Shown: positions 1 through 7,947, counted from the first letter of the stretch. The stretch: 37,567 bases of DNA from Candidatus Caenarcanales bacterium (GCA_947459525.1 CANHDW010000009.1:1-37567), one strand, 5' to 3'. The notes: generated by a model from the sequence alone, not told the origin. Made by a program: numbers and translations.

Positions 1-10
1 TAACAAATAG

Positions 11-853
11 CTATGGCAAAAGATTAAGAATAAAACCAGCTTGGGAATTTGCTTGTGTCAAAACAGAAGCTGCTGTTCTTTGTTTTATTTGTTCCTTCGC
101 TAATTTAGAACTCTCTTCTGCCATATCAGTATCTGTTACATGGGATTTCAAGCTTTCTAAACCTATTATTCTCTGCTCATTAAAGTCATATTGAGTATCA
201 AGGCGTGATATTCTTGCTCCATAACGATCGTTAAAAGCTGGTGTCGAAGTATAATATGCATCAACAGTGGCTAAATTTCCACTCTTACCAAAAGTAGTAC
301 CATCATAAGCAGCGACAGTAGTAGAACCAACATTGAAATTAAGCAAGGTTGAAACTCCAATACCACTACCCCCTAAAATGATCCCTCTATCCGAGTCATC
401 TGGACCATATTGCGTTAAAACACCTGCAGTAGGATTAGGTATAGAATAATAAGGAGAGCTGGCAGATTGTTGCAGGCGATAAAGAGACTTAACATGCTCA
501 TTAACTTGTGTCTGAATAGCTGCTAATTCATTTTCAGAATTTGTACCATTGTATGCCTGTACCGTTAATTCACGAATTTTCTGAGTGATGTTGTTACTAG
601 CCTGTAAAATATTATCAAGATGATCAACCATATCTCGACTAGCTGCTACATTCTTTTGAGCTTGCTTTAAAGAACCAATCTGAGATATTGCCTTAGCCTG
701 TATAGATAAGCCAGCAGCATCATCACCTGCTCGATTAATTCTCTTTCCCGTAGCAAGCTTCTCTATGGAGTCCGAGGAATCTTGCGTAGCATTCTTAAGG
801 GCTCTTTGGTGCAATATAAATGCAGTATTAGTATTCAAAGAGACTGACGACAT
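11..853 (-). CDS. fliC: Flagellin, short form
   Basis: Structural subunit of the flagellar filament, exported through the flagellar type III apparatus. The 280-aa product has both conserved ends. The N-terminal D0/D1 region (about residues 1-130) contains LATGKRINRAGDDAAGLSI and an NNITQKIRELTVQA heptad stretch. The C-terminal D1/D0 region (about 225-280) has DTDMAEESSKLAKEQI and ends QAGFILNLLP. The variable central domain is only about 95 residues, so this is a compact flagellin. The start is supported by an AAGG 7 nt upstream and by MSSVSLNTN, the usual flagellin N-terminus. No other flagellar gene lies in the window. A sigma-28-like element precedes it. The family assignment is certain; the symbol is by family only. 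Confidence 0.95.
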   Translation of the reverse strand: MSSVSLNTNTAFILHQRALKNATQDSSDSIEKLATGKRINRAGDDAAGLSIQAKAISQIGSLKQAQKNVAASRDMVDHLDNILQASNNITQKIRELTVQAYNGTNSENELAAIQTQVNEHVKSLYRLQQSASSPYYSIPNPTAGVLTQYGPDDSDRGIILGGSGIGVSTLLNFNVGSTTVAAYDGTTFGKSGNLATVDAYYTSTPAFNDRYGARISRLDTQYDFNEQRIIGLESLKSHVTDTDMAEESSKLAKEQIKQRTAASVLTQANSQAGFILNLLP

Positions 854-1233
854 CTAGATACCTTGAATTTTCTCCTTCAATTAAAGGTATCGGCTATTTA
901 GGCGAATAAAGTTATCAGCTATTTAGATTAGATTTAAACTCTAAAGTGGACTGAAAAATTAAACTACTAACGATATAATTATAGGCACAGTACTCCTCAT
1001 CCCCATGAGTGAAGAGCTCTCAAAAATCTGCAACCCCGAACCTATAACAGGCTTTGAAGAATACACTATTGAAGCACTAAGGAACCAAGGTATCACCCTA
1101 AACAAAATAAACTAAACCACAAATCCTACTCCCCCACCCAACGCCACGCTAGTGGGGGGCTGGATTTAGGATGGCGAAACTTGGGGACCCAAGCTCCGCT
1201 TGGGGTGAAGCCAGACTAAGTGCCAGCCCCCCA
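854..1233. other. Intergenic stretch between flagellin and coaX
   Basis: About 380 bp without a convincing gene. It holds the flagellin promoter region at its left end and the GC-rich hairpin element at its right end. Between them is an open frame on + from 963 to 1115, with an ATG at 1005 (MSEELSKICNPEPITGFEEY...). It has no clear ribosome site, and I recognise no family. It may be the decayed C-terminal end of a lost gene. Confidence 0.5.
887..919 (-). promoter_or_regulatory. Candidate sigma-28-type flagellin promoter
   Basis: On the minus strand GCCGATAC (887-894) closely matches the flagellar sigma-28 -10 consensus GCCGATAA and lies about 35 nt before the flagellin start. A related GCTGATAA lies at 912-919. 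Each is preceded by CTAAATA, so the two are direct repeats 25 bp apart. The -35 TAAA at the ideal 15-nt spacing is poor, so the assignment rests on the -10 match and the context. Confidence 0.4.
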
Positions 1234-1238
1234 CTAGC
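1148..1238. repeat. GC-rich nested inverted repeat overlapping the coaX stop
   Basis: A perfect 16-bp inverted repeat (GCTAGTGGGGGGCTGG at 1148-1163 and its complement at 1223-1238) encloses a second hairpin, CCCAAGC-tcc-GCTTGGG, near 1188-1204. A C-rich stretch just outside the left arm can also pair with its G-run. The right arm contains the coaX stop codon. It could be a strong terminator for coaX or a MITE/REP-like mobile hairpin. The GC content is unlike its AT-rich surroundings. Confidence 0.6.
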
Positions 1239-1995
1239 TAAAAGCTAATTCAAAGAGCGCAGCATCATCCGCAATACTATCAAAATGCCCCGCAAAATAA
1301 CGTGCACCATAGCCACAAGCCACTGTATAAGGCTCTTGCATTAAAGTTTCTGCATATTTATTCCATTCTGAAATAGTTCCTAATACCCTAGCATAAATTC
1401 CATTTAATATAGCAAGCTCAGTAAGAGTGTAGTTACCCCCCTCACGGCTTTCTAGATCAAAATAGTAAGAATCTATCTTGCGATAAGTTAATTCTGGAAG
1501 CTGATCCATACCGCTGCCTAATAATTCAAAACTTTTTAAAAATCCTAAATCTATTAAACCACTCTTGAATTGATATTTAGAATTAACTAAAGTAAGCGTA
1601 GTCGCAGAACCGAAATCAAAAAGAGCGATATTCATATTCTCAAACATTTTTAAAGCCCCTAAAACCTTAATCTGCCTGTCATCGCCGAGTTCCCTGTAAA
1701 CATCTTTTAATAATTTTTTCTGCTCTAAAAGCTCTTCATTAAATTCAATCGGAAACCAAAGAGCATGTTGCTTTTGTAAACCCTGTAATAAAACCTTAGT
1801 CTTATCCTTTTCAGTAGCGTTTAGGGATTTTCTGGTGCTAACTATAAAAACCCTGAAAGTATCTATGCCAATTGATCCGCTATACTGATGTAAGGATACT
1901 GAAATCGCACTCGCTAAATCATCTATCTCAAAGAAGGTTTGTCGATTAAAATGATACTTAACGAGACTATTGCCGATATCAATAATTAATAACAT
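1234..1995 (-). CDS. coaX: Type III pantothenate kinase, divergent
   Basis: Phosphorylates pantothenate in the first step of coenzyme A synthesis, as a cytoplasmic enzyme of the ASKHA fold. Seen: N-terminal MLLIIDIGNSLVKYHF (the phosphate-binding DxGN motif), GDDRQIKVLGAL corresponding to the family's GxDR segment, and FDFGSATTLTLV followed by KSGLIDLGFLKSFELLGSGMDQLPEL, matching the DxGTA...GG.I.PG......TA.LP block. The length from the ATG at 1995 is 253 aa, normal for CoaX. The frame is open to an upstream ATG at 2073, but that would add 26 residues ahead of the canonical N-terminus. The glycines after the DFG motif are less conserved than usual, so activity is inferred. The start codon overlaps that of the divergent neighbour within CATG. 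Confidence 0.82.
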   Translation of the reverse strand: MLLIIDIGNSLVKYHFNRQTFFEIDDLASAISVSLHQYSGSIGIDTFRVFIVSTRKSLNATEKDKTKVLLQGLQKQHALWFPIEFNEELLEQKKLLKDVYRELGDDRQIKVLGALKMFENMNIALFDFGSATTLTLVNSKYQFKSGLIDLGFLKSFELLGSGMDQLPELTYRKIDSYYFDLESREGGNYTLTELAILNGIYARVLGTISEWNKYAETLMQEPYTVACGYGARYFAGHFDSIADDAALFELAFS

Positions 1996-2515
1996 GAATT
2001 CTGTTTCTTCTAATATATACAACCTGATTTTTAAACCAAGTACTGCCTTTAAGTATTTTGACCTTAAATTCAATAGAAGTCTATTCTTTCAATCATTAAT
2101 CGTCTGTTTTTTAGCCGCCGCCTCTTCGACTTTTCTATCACTCAGCGAAAGCTTAGATATCATATTCCAAATCGTGGGTTCTGCGACACTGATTTTCTTA
2201 ATAGGCTTTATTTTTACTTTAAAACGAAATGATTTCTTTAAACTAATCTGTTTTCTCTGCTTCGCCAATCTACCACTGATTTTCAAAGCACCGCTAACTT
2301 TAATTAGTTATAAACTGCCATTCTTAGGCTTCACATTATCATTTTTACTTTCGCTATGGGTATTTAACCTTACATTAATCGCTACAGCCACTATCTGTAA
2401 AATATCTAAAGCAAGAGCCTTATTATTGTTACTAATACCGACTATTTTACTCGTAATAATTATTTTCATACTGGTAGTTAAATTAGTCTTACCTGCACTA
2501 GGAATGTTTATCTAA
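1994..2515 (+). CDS. Yip1-like integral membrane protein
   Basis: A 173-aa, very hydrophobic protein with about five membrane segments, at roughly residues 32-50, 60-80, 95-115, 118-140 and 148-170. The opening NLIFKPSTAFKYFD and the mid-protein FANLPLIFKAPLTLI resemble bacterial Yip1-domain proteins, which begin with a 'P...F' amphipathic stretch and carry an LP turn. Function in bacteria is unknown. I chose the ATG at 1994; a TTG at 1970 is in frame but would lie further inside coaX. No clear Shine-Dalgarno site is visible. Its 5' end overlaps the divergent coaX start. It ends 4 bp before an intergenic copy of the in-frame repeat family and 52 bp before the nucleoside phosphorylase. Confidence 0.65.
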   Translation: MNSVSSNIYNLIFKPSTAFKYFDLKFNRSLFFQSLIVCFLAAASSTFLSLSESLDIIFQIVGSATLIFLIGFIFTLKRNDFFKLICFLCFANLPLIFKAPLTLISYKLPFLGFTLSFLLSLWVFNLTLIATATICKISKARALLLLLIPTILLVIIIFILVVKLVLPALGMFI

Positions 2516-2519
2516 GAAG

Positions 2520-2570
2520 AATCATGAGAGCGACAAAAACGCAGAAAATGGAGTCTTGTAGCAGTCTATG
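2520..2570 (+). repeat. Intergenic copy of repeat family A
   Basis: A roughly 50-bp stretch aligns over most of its length with the copies at 3188 and 14489. The core GACAAAAACGCAGAAAATGG matches those and the copy at 17391. In the family frame it reads HESDKNAENGVL and then a TAG stop. The 3' end runs into the ATG of the nucleoside phosphorylase gene, so the element supplies that gene's translation initiation region. Confidence 0.7.
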
Positions 2571-3500
2571 AAAAGAGCAATTATATTAGGTTCGGGCTTA
2601 GATATCTTATCAGGAGAAAGTCCTATCGAATCTATCCCTTATACTGAAATCCCTGGCTGGCCTCTCGGTAAAGTTAAAGGACATAAAGGCGTACTTGATA
2701 AATATAAAAACATATGGGTATTAAGAGGCAGAGCCCATCTCTATGAGGGTTTCACTTGGGAGCAAGCTTGCTTTCCCACTCAGTATCTAGTTAATCAAGG
2801 TATAGAAGAACTTATTCTGACGAATGCAGCTGGTGGCATAGATCCTAATTACGAAATAGGTGATCTTATGCAGATTACAGGTTATCTAAATTTTATGAAA
2901 CCAGATAAGTCTCGTAAATTATCTAGGATTTTGCAGGAACCCACCATATTTAACACAGAACTAATTAATAATCCACAGAACAAAAATGTGACTCTTGGAG
3001 TTTCAGAACAGAACCTAGACATTCATCCAGATCAAGGCACTGTTGCCGAACGTGCAAGTTCAAGGCTGAGGAGGACGAATGACCGCAGTGTACGGGTAAT
3101 TTCTGGCGATGCCAAGGATGCGAGCCATGTAAATGGATCATATCCGAGCAAGCAGAAATACAAGCTTGATTTATTAAGCTTACATGAGGATCATGAGGAC
3201 GACGAAAACGCAGAAATTGGAGTTCGGCAACAGTGCCATCAAGGTATTTATGTAGGTGTGCATGGACCTAATTACGAAACCCACTCAGAGATAGCTCTAT
3301 TTAAAAGCATGGGTGCAAGCGCTGTTGGTATGTCTACTATTCCAGAAATAGAAACTGCTGTTAAAAATAATGTCAAAGTAACAGCGATTAGCATTATCAC
3401 TAATGTCTATGGAAAAACAGTAGATCTAGGGCATGAAGGCGTGGTTCAGGCAGCTAAAAATGCTAGTGAGAAATTAGCTAGATTACTATGCCTCAGTTAA
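2568..3500 (+). CDS. Purine nucleoside phosphorylase with two repeat-derived insertions
   Basis: Cleaves purine nucleosides with phosphate to give the base and (deoxy)ribose-1-phosphate, in purine salvage. Family motifs of the trimeric PNP/MTAP type are ILGSGLD near residue 6, GRAHLYEG (54-61), LTNAAGGI (84-91), GVHGPNYET (230-238), GMSTIPE (254-260) and ISIITN (274-279). At 310 aa it is about 35-40 residues longer than usual. The excess maps to residues about 160-222, just before the GVHGPNYET segment. It consists of a repeat-B insert (ASSRLRRTNDRSVRVISGDA...) and a repeat-A insert (HEDHEDDENAEIGV). No obvious Shine-Dalgarno site precedes it; its leader is an intergenic repeat-A copy. It overlaps the next gene by 13 bp. 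PNP versus methylthioadenosine phosphorylase cannot be settled here. Confidence 0.88.
   Translation: MKRAIILGSGLDILSGESPIESIPYTEIPGWPLGKVKGHKGVLDKYKNIWVLRGRAHLYEGFTWEQACFPTQYLVNQGIEELILTNAAGGIDPNYEIGDLMQITGYLNFMKPDKSRKLSRILQEPTIFNTELINNPQNKNVTLGVSEQNLDIHPDQGTVAERASSRLRRTNDRSVRVISGDAKDASHVNGSYPSKQKYKLDLLSLHEDHEDDENAEIGVRQQCHQGIYVGVHGPNYETHSEIALFKSMGASAVGMSTIPEIETAVKNNVKVTAISIITNVYGKTVDLGHEGVVQAAKNASEKLARLLCLS
3075..3129 (+). repeat. Repeat family B copy inside nucleoside phosphorylase
   Basis: GC-richer than its surroundings. It aligns with the pheT segment at 21251-21326 in the same coding orientation. Shared blocks are ACGAAT at the start, a CCG.GG.G hairpin-like block followed by GTA, TCTGGC, GCGATGC-like and a terminal GAGC.ATG. 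Encodes TNDRSVRVISGDAKDASH. Only two copies are seen, so the boundaries are approximate. Confidence 0.5.
3188..3240 (+). repeat. Repeat family A copy inside nucleoside phosphorylase
   Basis: Nearly identical over its first 37 nt to the copy at 14489-14541 in an unrelated gene, with one mismatch in that part. Reads in frame as DHEDDENAEIGVRQQCH. It lies between the B insert and the conserved GVHGPNYET motif. Confidence 0.85.
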
Positions 3501-4321
3501 ATAAACACTTACAGAGAGAAGTTCTCCGCACTAGCGAAAAGGGTGACAAAAACATAAAGACTAACATTATCGGGCAACTTGTTACTAGAGGTGATAGAGG
3601 CTTTTCCATACTAGAGATGGTAGTCGCCATCACGATTCTAACTGTCGTGACCTCTTTACTTTATCTCTATAACAATAAAGGATTTCTCTTCTTCGATAAA
3701 ATATTTACTTTCGATAGAATACAGTTAAACAGCAAATCTGCTACGGAATTACTATTAAATAATCTGCGCGAAGCCAGCCAAGAATATATTTATATAGGAA
3801 CTGGTTTTAACAGCAGCATTCCTCTCCCTGATGATTTAGTTAATGGTTCTGAGTATATCTATTTCGCTAAATTCATCTCAGATAAAGAAAACTCTGAGAT
3901 ACAGGGAATTAAAGATAGTATAAACAGAAAGACTAACGGTCACTATGACTACTATCTAGCTTATCAAGCTCAAATAGAGAATGGTCAAGGTGCATATTAT
4001 GAAGATAGAGCTCGCTTAAGAACTATCATTTTCCCCGATCAAACTATCGATCATACTGATTTTAATCAAGAAGACTGGCCTTTTCTGCCTAAGATAAATA
4101 ACGAAGATTTGAAAAAAATTAAAAACTTTGGGTTTCTTGATTATTTAAAACTAGGTGGCAATAGCCCTGTCTTCAGCTTAAAAAATTCTGTAATAGATTT
4201 TAATTATTTAGATGGTAGTCAGTTACTTGATAAGAAGACCATTCTAATTAATATTAAAATGACGGATGGTAAACAGAGTGTCATTCTTGAGACTTCTAGT
4301 GCTGTGGTGCCGAGGAATTAA
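3488..4321 (+). CDS. Type IV pilin-like / pseudopilin (GspJ/PilW type)
   Basis: A prepilin-type protein for a type IV pilus or type II secretion machine. The processing motif is RGDRGFSILEMVVAITILTV. The predicted prepilin peptidase cut is after Gly38, giving a mature Phe1 with the required Glu5 (Glu43 of the precursor), followed by a 20-residue hydrophobic helix. The remaining 215 residues are a soluble domain with no recognised fold. The leader is unusually long (38 residues, commonly 6-15 in pseudopilins). It contains EKGDKNIKTNIIGQLV, which looks like a degenerate copy of repeat family A. The start lies within the last codons of the phosphorylase gene (13-bp overlap). The window's pilT is far away. 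Confidence 0.78.
   Translation: MPQLNKHLQREVLRTSEKGDKNIKTNIIGQLVTRGDRGFSILEMVVAITILTVVTSLLYLYNNKGFLFFDKIFTFDRIQLNSKSATELLLNNLREASQEYIYIGTGFNSSIPLPDDLVNGSEYIYFAKFISDKENSEIQGIKDSINRKTNGHYDYYLAYQAQIENGQGAYYEDRARLRTIIFPDQTIDHTDFNQEDWPFLPKINNEDLKKIKNFGFLDYLKLGGNSPVFSLKNSVIDFNYLDGSQLLDKKTILINIKMTDGKQSVILETSSAVVPRN
3537..3583 (+). repeat. Degenerate repeat family A copy in the pseudopilin leader
   Basis: GGTGACAAAAACATAAAGAC matches the core of the copies at 2520 and 20951 through GTGACAAAAAC and then diverges. In frame it gives EKGDKNIKTNIIGQLV, equivalent to E.DKN.ENG. It is weak on its own, but the position in an oddly long prepilin leader supports it. Confidence 0.35.
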
Positions 4322-4398
4322 GTGTTCTAATTATTTTAGTAATGCAGAAAAATTGCAAGAGCTGAAACCTCCACTAGGCAAGGACTTCAAGAGCGCTA

Positions 4399-4426
4399 TT
4401 GCAAATTACACACATGATGCTAAAAT
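4399..4426 (+). promoter_or_regulatory. Possible promoter for the first DUF4143 ATPase
   Basis: TTGCAA (4399-4404) and TAAAAT (4421-4426) are 16 bp apart in the 113-bp gap before the GTG start at 4435. Only the -10 is a good match. No repeat array like those of the other DUF4143 subfamily is present. Confidence 0.25.
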
Positions 4427-4434
4427 TGCAATAA

Positions 4435-5634
4435 GTGATAAAAAGAGAAATATTACCTGATTTAGTAAATGAACTTGATAAACCTGAAGTTCTGATTTTA
4501 ATTGGGGCAAGGCAAGTTGGTAAGACACACTTATTAAATGAATTATATAAATTAGCTGAATCCAAAAAGAAAACTGTTAAATACTTTAACCTTGAACTCC
4601 CCCTAGACAGCAGAATATTTAATCAAGATCTAGTCTATCTCTATGAAGAATTAACCTCTGATACTGATTATTTGTTTATTGATGAATTTCAGTATTTTGA
4701 AAACGCCTCAAAATTTTTTAAAGCTATTTTTGATGATAAAAAGATCAACACCAAGGTTATAGCCTCAGGTTCTTCTTCCTTAGAAATCCATAAACATCTC
4801 AAGGAGAGCCTTGCTGGAAGAAAAAAAGAAAAAATTATTTACCCACTCTCTTTCCTAGAATACAAACAACTTGATACCAATTTTGAAGATTTTCTGCTCT
4901 ATGGCGGAATGCCTGGCTTATCTAAATTAAATCAACGTAAAGAGAAAATAGAGCTTATTGGTAATCTTCTGCAAACCTTTATCCTAAAAGATATTAAATC
5001 ATTAATTTTAGAGGAAAATGTACCAGCCTTTAATGATTTAATTTATCTATTGGCTAACTATCAAGGGCAGATAGTTTCAGTCAATAATTTATCTAATGAA
5101 TTGAGGCTTGATAATCGCAGCACCGAAAAGTTCTTATATATTTTAGAGCAAACTTTTGTATTACATTCACTAGCAAGCTTTTCAGCGAATCTAAGCAACG
5201 AAATAAAAAAATCTAAAAAATATTTTCTTTATGATCTTGGTATTAGAAATTTACTTTTAAATAACTTTAAGAATATTAAGAAAAGAGAGGATAAAGGCCA
5301 GATCTATGAAACTTATGTACATAATTTCTTTAAACAAAATAAGCCTATCAACTCAGAGCTGAGATTCTGGAGAACTCGTAATGGTGAAGAAGTAGATTTC
5401 ATCTATATTAAAGATCAGGATATATACGCTATAGAAGTTAAATCAAAACTCAAAGATATGACCATTCCCGATGGCTTAAAGAAATTTATTAGAGCTTATA
5501 ATAAAACTATTAAAGCTTTTATCATTAATGAAAACCTTTCTGGAAGTACCGAATATGAGAATATATCTATAGAGTTTATCCAAATAGAAGAACTTGAATC
5601 AAATAAAAACATTAGAAAAATCTTAAAATCTTAA
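4435..5634 (+). CDS. AAA_14/DUF4143 ATPase, ARQVGKT subfamily (copy 1)
   Basis: A 399-aa protein of the COG1373 'predicted ATPase' family, whose cellular role is not established. Seen: Walker A GARQVGKTHLL (about residues 24-34), Walker B YLFIDEFQYF (about 79-88), SGSSS sensor, and ESLAGRKKEKIIYPLSFLEY typical of AAA_14. The DUF4143 half follows, with a winged-helix-like segment (VNNLSNELRLDNRSTEKFL), LYDLGIRNLLL and the nuclease-like WRTRNGEEVDFIY plus IEVKSK, a PD-(D/E)xK-like core. GTG start at 4435; no ATG is near. It is closest in this window to the protein at 25175, sharing NEIKKSKK and DLGIRN. It sits between a pseudopilin and a transporter lipoprotein without a clear link to either. 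Confidence 0.85.
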   Translation: MIKREILPDLVNELDKPEVLILIGARQVGKTHLLNELYKLAESKKKTVKYFNLELPLDSRIFNQDLVYLYEELTSDTDYLFIDEFQYFENASKFFKAIFDDKKINTKVIASGSSSLEIHKHLKESLAGRKKEKIIYPLSFLEYKQLDTNFEDFLLYGGMPGLSKLNQRKEKIELIGNLLQTFILKDIKSLILEENVPAFNDLIYLLANYQGQIVSVNNLSNELRLDNRSTEKFLYILEQTFVLHSLASFSANLSNEIKKSKKYFLYDLGIRNLLLNNFKNIKKREDKGQIYETYVHNFFKQNKPINSELRFWRTRNGEEVDFIYIKDQDIYAIEVKSKLKDMTIPDGLKKFIRAYNKTIKAFIINENLSGSTEYENISIEFIQIEELESNKNIRKILKS

Positions 5635-5650
5635 AATCTAATTAAACATA

Positions 5651-7204
5651 ATGGTAAAAATAAAAAAAATTCTTATTCTCCTCTTCCTTGCAGTCATAAG
5701 CTTTCAGCTTACAGCCTGCACCGAGATAAGTAATAAAACTAACTGCCTGAATATGAACCTCGGCTTCGAACCCGAATCTCTAGACTGGAATCAAGTCAGT
5801 GACGCTTACTCACCTACTATAATTTCTCAGATCATGGATGGCTTAACTAGTTTCGATGAAAAAGATGGGGAAATTACAGTAAAGCCAGCTTTAGCTAAGT
5901 CTTGGGCTATTAATTCTGATGGTACTGAATATACTTTTCACTTAGATTCTCGGGCGAAGTGGTCTGATGGAAAACCGGTTTTAGCACAGCATTTTATCGA
6001 TTCTTTCACGAGAGCTTTAAATCCAGAGACAGCTTCACCTTATGGAGACCTGCTTTCAGTGATAGATGTAAATAAGTCTAAAGCCCTAGATAATGAAACC
6101 CTTTTAATTAAATTAAAATTTCCTGCTAATTACTTTCTCTTCTTAACAGCACAATGCTTTACCTATCCTATCCGTAAAGATCTTATAAATAAATATGGTG
6201 ATAACTGGACTGAAGCTAAAAACATGGTTACTACTGGACGTTTCAAGCTAGATAAATGGCAGCATGAATATAAAATCGTTTTAAAAGCTGTCCCAGACTA
6301 TTATTTACAGAATGAGATAAAAAGTAATATTAATGAACTTAAGTTTTTTATGGTGCCAGAACAGTCCAGTGCCTTCACTCTCTTTAAAAAAGGACAGTTT
6401 GACTGGATAGACGGCGGCTCTGTGCCAAGCTCAGAATTTAGTAAATTAGACTCTTTAAATCCCCAGAGATCCTCACTGTTAAGAAGTACTTTCCTGGGCT
6501 TTAATGTCCAGAAAGCTCCTTTTAATAATCCTCTTCTGCGTAAAGCCTTTTCCTATGCGATAGATAGAAAAGAGCTGGTGAAATTACGTGGTAGAGGCGA
6601 TGTCGCCACTGCATCATGGATACCCCCTGGTCTAAAATCCTTTCATAATGAAAATCGTGGACTAGAATATAAACCAGATGAAGCTCGTGCTTTACTGAAA
6701 GCCGCTGGCTATGAGCATGGTAAGAATTTCCCTGAGGTAGAATATCTATACCCTAGTAGAGAAGATGCTAAAGCTTTGGCTGAAATTATGCATTCTATGT
6801 GGAAAAAAGAATTAAACATAAATGTAAAACTAGTAGCCCTAGAGTGGAAAGTCTTCTTAAAGACGCTCACCGACAATCCTCCGCATCTTTATCGCATGAG
6901 TTGGGGTGCAGACTATCCAGAACCAAGCACTTTTATGTATTTATTCAATAAAAAATCTGCTATAAATCATGGTAGGTGGCATAACGCTAGATATGAGGAA
7001 CTCGTAAATTCTGCGGTACAGAGCTTAAATAGAGAAGAAAGTATTAGGCTCTATCAAGAAGCTGAAAAAATTTTATTAGATGAAGAAACCGCTATCGCCC
7101 CATTATTCGTTAATAGTCAGGTATTATTAAAACACGAGAATATTCATAATATAAGCCCCAACTCTCTAGATATTCTCTTTTTAGAAAAAGTAGTTAAGCA
7201 ATGA
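5651..7204 (+). CDS. ABC transporter solute-binding lipoprotein, family 5 (Opp/Dpp type)
   Basis: A 517-aa extracytoplasmic binding protein for peptides or similar solutes. A lipoprotein signal peptide runs to LTAC, with the acylated Cys at residue 23. SBP_bac_5 features are NMNLGFEPESLDWNQVSD, LAKSWAINSDGTEYTFHL near residue 80 (the classic 'W.......YTF.LR..' block), KWSDGKPV, FLGFNVQKAPFNNPLLRKAF and YAIDRKEL. The whole protein aligns in length with OppA/DppA. No permease or ATPase subunits are adjacent, so the transporter partners are elsewhere or the protein acts as an orphan receptor. The stop overlaps the start of the LysM gene (ATGA), indicating translational coupling. Confidence 0.92.
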   Translation: MVKIKKILILLFLAVISFQLTACTEISNKTNCLNMNLGFEPESLDWNQVSDAYSPTIISQIMDGLTSFDEKDGEITVKPALAKSWAINSDGTEYTFHLDSRAKWSDGKPVLAQHFIDSFTRALNPETASPYGDLLSVIDVNKSKALDNETLLIKLKFPANYFLFLTAQCFTYPIRKDLINKYGDNWTEAKNMVTTGRFKLDKWQHEYKIVLKAVPDYYLQNEIKSNINELKFFMVPEQSSAFTLFKKGQFDWIDGGSVPSSEFSKLDSLNPQRSSLLRSTFLGFNVQKAPFNNPLLRKAFSYAIDRKELVKLRGRGDVATASWIPPGLKSFHNENRGLEYKPDEARALLKAAGYEHGKNFPEVEYLYPSREDAKALAEIMHSMWKKELNINVKLVALEWKVFLKTLTDNPPHLYRMSWGADYPEPSTFMYLFNKKSAINHGRWHNARYEELVNSAVQSLNREESIRLYQEAEKILLDEETAIAPLFVNSQVLLKHENIHNISPNSLDILFLEKVVKQ

Positions 7205-7947
7205 AAAAAATATACGGCGATATTAAGAGAAAAATCCTAAACAAGGCAGATGACATACTCTCTGATGAAGTTAAAGAGGAGCTTGGCATTAAAAAAATTG
7301 AGCTAAATGACAAGATTAAAGAGAACTGTAAAGATTCACAAATAGGCTTCTTTCAACCCATAGATTCTCAGCTATTAAATTCTAAAGAAGCCCAGAAAGT
7401 AAAGTCTGGCAGCATAATCGTAATCACGATTTTAATAGCTTTCCTATTATTTCTTTTTTTTAAACTTATAGTTCCTAATGATAATTATCTAAATGAAAGA
7501 GAAGGTATTACTGTTGTTGATGGCGATACCGTTCGTAAAGAAATTCACCCAGACATTAAAAAATCTAAAGTAAATGAGATTCAACAGATGCCTCTCTCTG
7601 AGAGTGATTTAAAGGTAGAAGATATTAAAGTTGCTAGCTCTAAAACCACTCAAAAAGCAGCTAATAACACGGATAATGATCCTATTGCTCAGATCGAATC
7701 AGAAAGAGCGAAAGAGCTAGAAGCTGCTAAAAAAATTGAGGCACAGAATTTACTCAATAAGCAAAATAGCACAAACAGTCAAACTACAACTAACAGTTAC
7801 ACAGTACGTCGCGGAGACTCACTTGCTATTATTGCTCAGAGAGTTTATGGTTCAAGCAGCATAGCAAATATTGAGAAAATTAAACAAGCTAACAGAATTA
7901 GAAATCCTCGTTCTCTTCAGGTAGGGCAGAAGTTAGTGACTCCGTAG
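7201..7947 (+). CDS. Single-pass membrane protein with C-terminal LysM domain
   Basis: A 248-aa protein with a charged N-terminal part of about 68 residues, one membrane helix (about 70-91), a polar linker rich in Lys/Glu/Asn/Thr (about 95-195) and a LysM domain (about 198-247, YTVRRGDSLAIIAQRVYG ... NPRSLQVGQKLV). LysM binds N-acetylglucosamine-containing glycans such as peptidoglycan. The predicted topology is cytoplasmic N-terminus and wall-bound C-terminus. The ATG overlaps the TGA stop of the binding lipoprotein, so the two are probably co-translated. The intergenic space after it is short and faces a convergent gene. Confidence 0.85.
   Translation: MKKIYGDIKRKILNKADDILSDEVKEELGIKKIELNDKIKENCKDSQIGFFQPIDSQLLNSKEAQKVKSGSIIVITILIAFLLFLFFKLIVPNDNYLNEREGITVVDGDTVRKEIHPDIKKSKVNEIQQMPLSESDLKVEDIKVASSKTTQKAANNTDNDPIAQIESERAKELEAAKKIEAQNLLNKQNSTNSQTTTNSYTVRRGDSLAIIAQRVYGSSSIANIEKIKQANRIRNPRSLQVGQKLVTP

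Noticed and set aside
2524-2571. 15-codon ORF before the nucleoside phosphorylase as a real leader peptide gene
   Set aside because: It lies wholly within a repeat copy, has no ribosome site of its own and no regulatory codon run. I report it only as a possible side effect of the insertion.
4266-4460. 64-codon ORF at the end of the pseudopilin gene
   Set aside because: It is a shifted reading of the pilin C-terminus and the intergenic gap, and it overlaps the ATPase start. No recognisable protein features.
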